In this document: piece by piece, positions 53,857-56,000 of the stretch
Position numbering within the stretch: the stretch's first letter is position 1
How the letters are laid out: each line of letters begins with the position of its first letter
Source: Flammeovirgaceae bacterium
GTDB taxonomy: Bacteria; Bacteroidota; Bacteroidia; Cytophagales; Cyclobacteriaceae
Assembly: GCA_021299455.1 (NCBI GenBank)
Contig: JAJTGQ010000027.1
Span: forward strand, 1-56,000
DNA: 56,000 nt
Reading direction: 5' to 3'
Program-made: the position numbers and the translations under genes
Notes under the pieces: model-generated
The model's input: the letters and a program-made list of their open reading frames with translations, nothing else
Databases searched by the model: none
What the model was told of the DNA's origin: nothing

Positions 53857-55140
53857 ATGATGAAAAGATATTTTTTCCTGCTCATTGCTCTTGCTGGTTG
53901 TGCTACTGAAAGCAGCGTTGGTCCTGCAAAGGGGTCTACCTTTGTTCGCTATTTTAACACAGGCTTTGATGACGAAGCCGAAAACCTTCTTGAGACTGCC
54001 GACAAAAAAGGATTGATTGTACTTGCTAATACCGTGTTTCCACCCACTACCGCAAACCCTTCAAGCAGAAGCAAGATCAACCTCATCAAAACAGATGAGT
54101 TTGGGAACAAGGTGTGGCAGAGATTTTACCCGGACTCAACAGAAAACAAGGACTCTTATAGCGGCTTCGGAATAAATAGAACAGCTGATGGAGGTTACGT
54201 TATTGTAGGTGAAGTTATACAGGTGAGACAGGCAGTTACAACCAATCGACTTTTGTTAGTGACTATTGATGCTGATGGAAATAACTCAACCATTAAGATC
54301 GTGAACTACAACGACATCAACAACAAACCTTTGCCCATCAGAGGTATTGGTGTGGAGCCCAACGCAGCAGGGAATTTTATTGTTCTGGGAGTAATTTTAA
54401 ATCAAGGATCGACCAATAACAATATCTCTCTAGGCGAATTTTCTAAGACCAACCTAACGCAACAGTGGAGGCGAGATTATGGAGCAGGCGAAGTGATCAA
54501 TATTGACTCGCGCAATTTGAGTTTACCCAACAAGCTTTTTGTAGACTCGCAAGGAAATTCATTTTGGGGCAGCACGGTAAGCACAGAAAACTCACTTAAC
54601 AATATTAGAATTGTTAAAGCCCCGGTAAATTCGTCAGTGCTGGCTGCACGCTCGCTGAGCGACCCGGCTTTGGAGGAATTTTGTGGAGATGTAATTCGGG
54701 CTACAGGTGGCTTTGCTATTGTCGGTACGGTTGGCGCAGTCAAAAACAAAGCCAATCCAGACAGCACTCGAATTTCTGTGCGCAGGGTAACAGAAGATGG
54801 CACTCCTTTGTCGTATCAATCTTATACAGTGAAAGTTACCGGCAGCAATGGCACCCTAAGAGGAAACAGCATCTGTGTGGCACAAGATGGCACGCTGGTG
54901 GTGCTCGGCACCGTGGGGAGCACTACTGGAACAGACTATTGCCTAATAAAAGTAGATGCACTGGGTGATCCGAAACCCGTTTGGACAAGAGTTTTGGGTG
55001 GCAAGTTTGACGATGCGGGCAAAACTATTATTACCACTGCCGATGGAGGGCATGTAATTTTAGGAACCACCAACCTGGCCAATGTGAAAACCATTTTGCT
55101 CATGAAGGTTGACAAAGAAGGAAAAATACCGGGATTGTAA
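53857..55140 (+). CDS. Lipoprotein with propeller-like repeats
   Basis: This 427-residue lipoprotein has the lipobox LAGC (Cys15). Repeated stretches such as GINRTADGGYVIVGE, VIRATGGFAIVGTVG, VAQDGTLVVLGTVGS and TTADGGHVILGTTNL follow the pattern of bacterial beta-propeller repeats (delta-60 or similar). This suggests a surface or periplasmic binding protein. It is 12 bases after the barrel gene and so belongs to the same operon. No enzyme motif is visible. The best guess is an extracellular ligand-binding or structural partner of the upstream barrel. Confidence 0.72.
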   Translation: MMKRYFFLLIALAGCATESSVGPAKGSTFVRYFNTGFDDEAENLLETADKKGLIVLANTVFPPTTANPSSRSKINLIKTDEFGNKVWQRFYPDSTENKDSYSGFGINRTADGGYVIVGEVIQVRQAVTTNRLLLVTIDADGNNSTIKIVNYNDINNKPLPIRGIGVEPNAAGNFIVLGVILNQGSTNNNISLGEFSKTNLTQQWRRDYGAGEVINIDSRNLSLPNKLFVDSQGNSFWGSTVSTENSLNNIRIVKAPVNSSVLAARSLSDPALEEFCGDVIRATGGFAIVGTVGAVKNKANPDSTRISVRRVTEDGTPLSYQSYTVKVTGSNGTLRGNSICVAQDGTLVVLGTVGSTTGTDYCLIKVDALGDPKPVWTRVLGGKFDDAGKTIITTADGGHVILGTTNLANVKTILLMKVDKEGKIPGL

Positions 55141-55232
55141 GGGCAAGTAAAACAGGAAGATTCTCTGAAGAGATTCGATCGAGATAAAACAATTAAAAAT
55201 AGGTGAGTGAAACAATTTATTAAAGTTGAGTT

Positions 55233-56000
55233 ATGAAGATAATTGTACCAATCTTGAATAGGTTTGTAAGCATTAAACTTTCTGGGATATTATTTATTTT
55301 CCTGCTGTTATCTTCGTGGGGAATCAATGCCCAGCAAGCGAGTAATATCACTTTTACCGGTGTCACTACGACCACGCTCAGTTTCAACTGGACAGATGGA
55401 ACTGTGGGAAACAGAATAGTGGTGATAAAAGATGCCGCTGGGACATTTACCCCTGCCGTTAATACTACCTATACCGCCAACTTAAATTTTACGTCTGGTA
55501 CTGATCTCGATGCCGGAGCGGGGATCGTCAAATGTGTGTTTAATGGGACAAGTGGGCCTATCACGGTATCTGATTTGTCAATCGGCACAGTGTATACCGT
55601 ACAAATTTATAATTACACTGGCTCTGCTGGTGCTGAAGTGTACAATGTCACTACGGCCACGGATAACCCCAACAACAGAACCACATTAGCTGCTCTCCCT
55701 GGTGCTCAACCCACCGCCATCAACTTTTCCGCTATAACAGGAACTTCTATGGACGTGAATTGGACCGCTGCCAGTGGATCGCCCAGCGGCTATCTGGTGA
55801 TTCAACGCAGTGGTGCTGCGCCTACAGGAACGCCAACCAGTGGTCAGGGGTATACCGTAGGTACTGTCATCGATGACGGAACAGTCGCTTTTGTTGGCAA
55901 CGCTGTCACTTTCAACAACACCTCATTAACTGTTGGAACAACATATCACTACGCCATCTTCTCTTATAATGGTAATGCTGCCTCCACTAATTACAGAACA
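55233..56000 (+). CDS. Exported fibronectin-III-like protein (3' end beyond window)
   Basis: An open frame of 256 codons runs from the ATG at 55233 to the window end. It has a long signal peptide (ISGILFIFLLLSSWGINAQ in type, residues 14-33), then repeated fibronectin-III-like modules of about 95 residues (ITFTGVTTTTLSFNWTDGT, INFSAITGTSMDVNWTAAS, each followed by GYLVIQR or IVVIKD strands and a TVGTTYHYAIFSYNG end). Such repeats are usual in Bacteroidota surface adhesins and in type IX-secreted proteins. The 92-base gap after the lipoprotein gene leaves open whether it is part of the operon. The C-terminus, which would show a sorting domain, is missing. Confidence 0.75.
   Translation, partial: MKIIVPILNRFVSIKLSGILFIFLLLSSWGINAQQASNITFTGVTTTTLSFNWTDGTVGNRIVVIKDAAGTFTPAVNTTYTANLNFTSGTDLDAGAGIVKCVFNGTSGPITVSDLSIGTVYTVQIYNYTGSAGAEVYNVTTATDNPNNRTTLAALPGAQPTAINFSAITGTSMDVNWTAASGSPSGYLVIQRSGAAPTGTPTSGQGYTVGTVIDDGTVAFVGNAVTFNNTSLTVGTTYHYAIFSYNGNAASTNYRT

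Overview
This window is chromosomal DNA from a member of the Bacteroidota, most likely a free-living Cytophagales-type bacterium. The inference rests on gene content and signals. There is a SusC/SusD pair, a fused NagB/PIG-L deaminase, and GSCFA, DUF4421, DUF4434 and DUF6443 proteins. There is also a PorE-like OmpA protein, and several promoters have the Bacteroidota form (TTG, about 20 bases, TAnnTTTG). No species name can be read from the sequence alone.

Layout. (1) 1-8153, minus strand: a three-gene secreted RHS locus, made of a 1278-residue RHS/PKD protein, a small exported protein, and a DUF6443-RHS protein with five Ig-like repeats that runs off the window. A Bacteroidota promoter lies upstream and a perfect 37-base inverted repeat abuts its -33 element. 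(2) 8494-12781, minus: tRNA-Asp with a terminator, a DUF4421 barrel, the end-joining protein Ku, an ABC1/UbiB-type kinase and a TetR regulator. (3) 12988-30150: a glycan utilisation locus. The minus-strand operon is susC, susD, an FG-GAP/ASPIC lipoprotein, a sodium:solute symporter, a DUF4434 protein, an N-acylglucosamine 2-epimerase and a GHL10-type glycosidase. A ROK regulator lies upstream of susC and a GH92 alpha-mannosidase lipoprotein is divergent. (4) 30151-31990: a palindrome-rich non-coding stretch followed by a two-gene TIR-TM / PIN cassette that looks like a small defence or toxin module. (5) 32011-44643: housekeeping and metabolism, with a Rieske oxygenase, exonuclease III, the NagB/PIG-L fusion, GSCFA, menE, a retropepsin-like protease, an XRE/S24 repressor with a small partner, menC, queA and a PorE-like envelope protein. 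(6) 44938-56000, plus: a tightly packed operon. It encodes an NTT-type nucleotide-transporter-like membrane protein with HEAT repeats and a cyclic-nucleotide-binding domain, a protein with several TIR-like segments, a membrane-anchored nSTAND1-WD40 ATPase, an outer-membrane barrel and a propeller-like lipoprotein. A fibronectin-III protein follows and is cut by the window end.

How the genes work together. In the glycan locus, GH92 would trim alpha-mannosides outside or in the periplasm, SusCD would import glycan across the outer membrane, and the SSS symporter would carry the product across the inner membrane. The epimerase would interconvert GlcNAc and ManNAc, and NagB elsewhere in the window could feed amino sugars into glycolysis. 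The two TIR-containing loci (31.4-32 kb and 45-55 kb) are the best candidates for a poorly described system. The larger one links an NTT/cyclic-nucleotide-domain protein, TIR folds and a STAND switch in one transcription unit with cell-envelope proteins, which suggests nucleotide (NAD or cyclic nucleotide) signalling at the envelope. That function is inference only.
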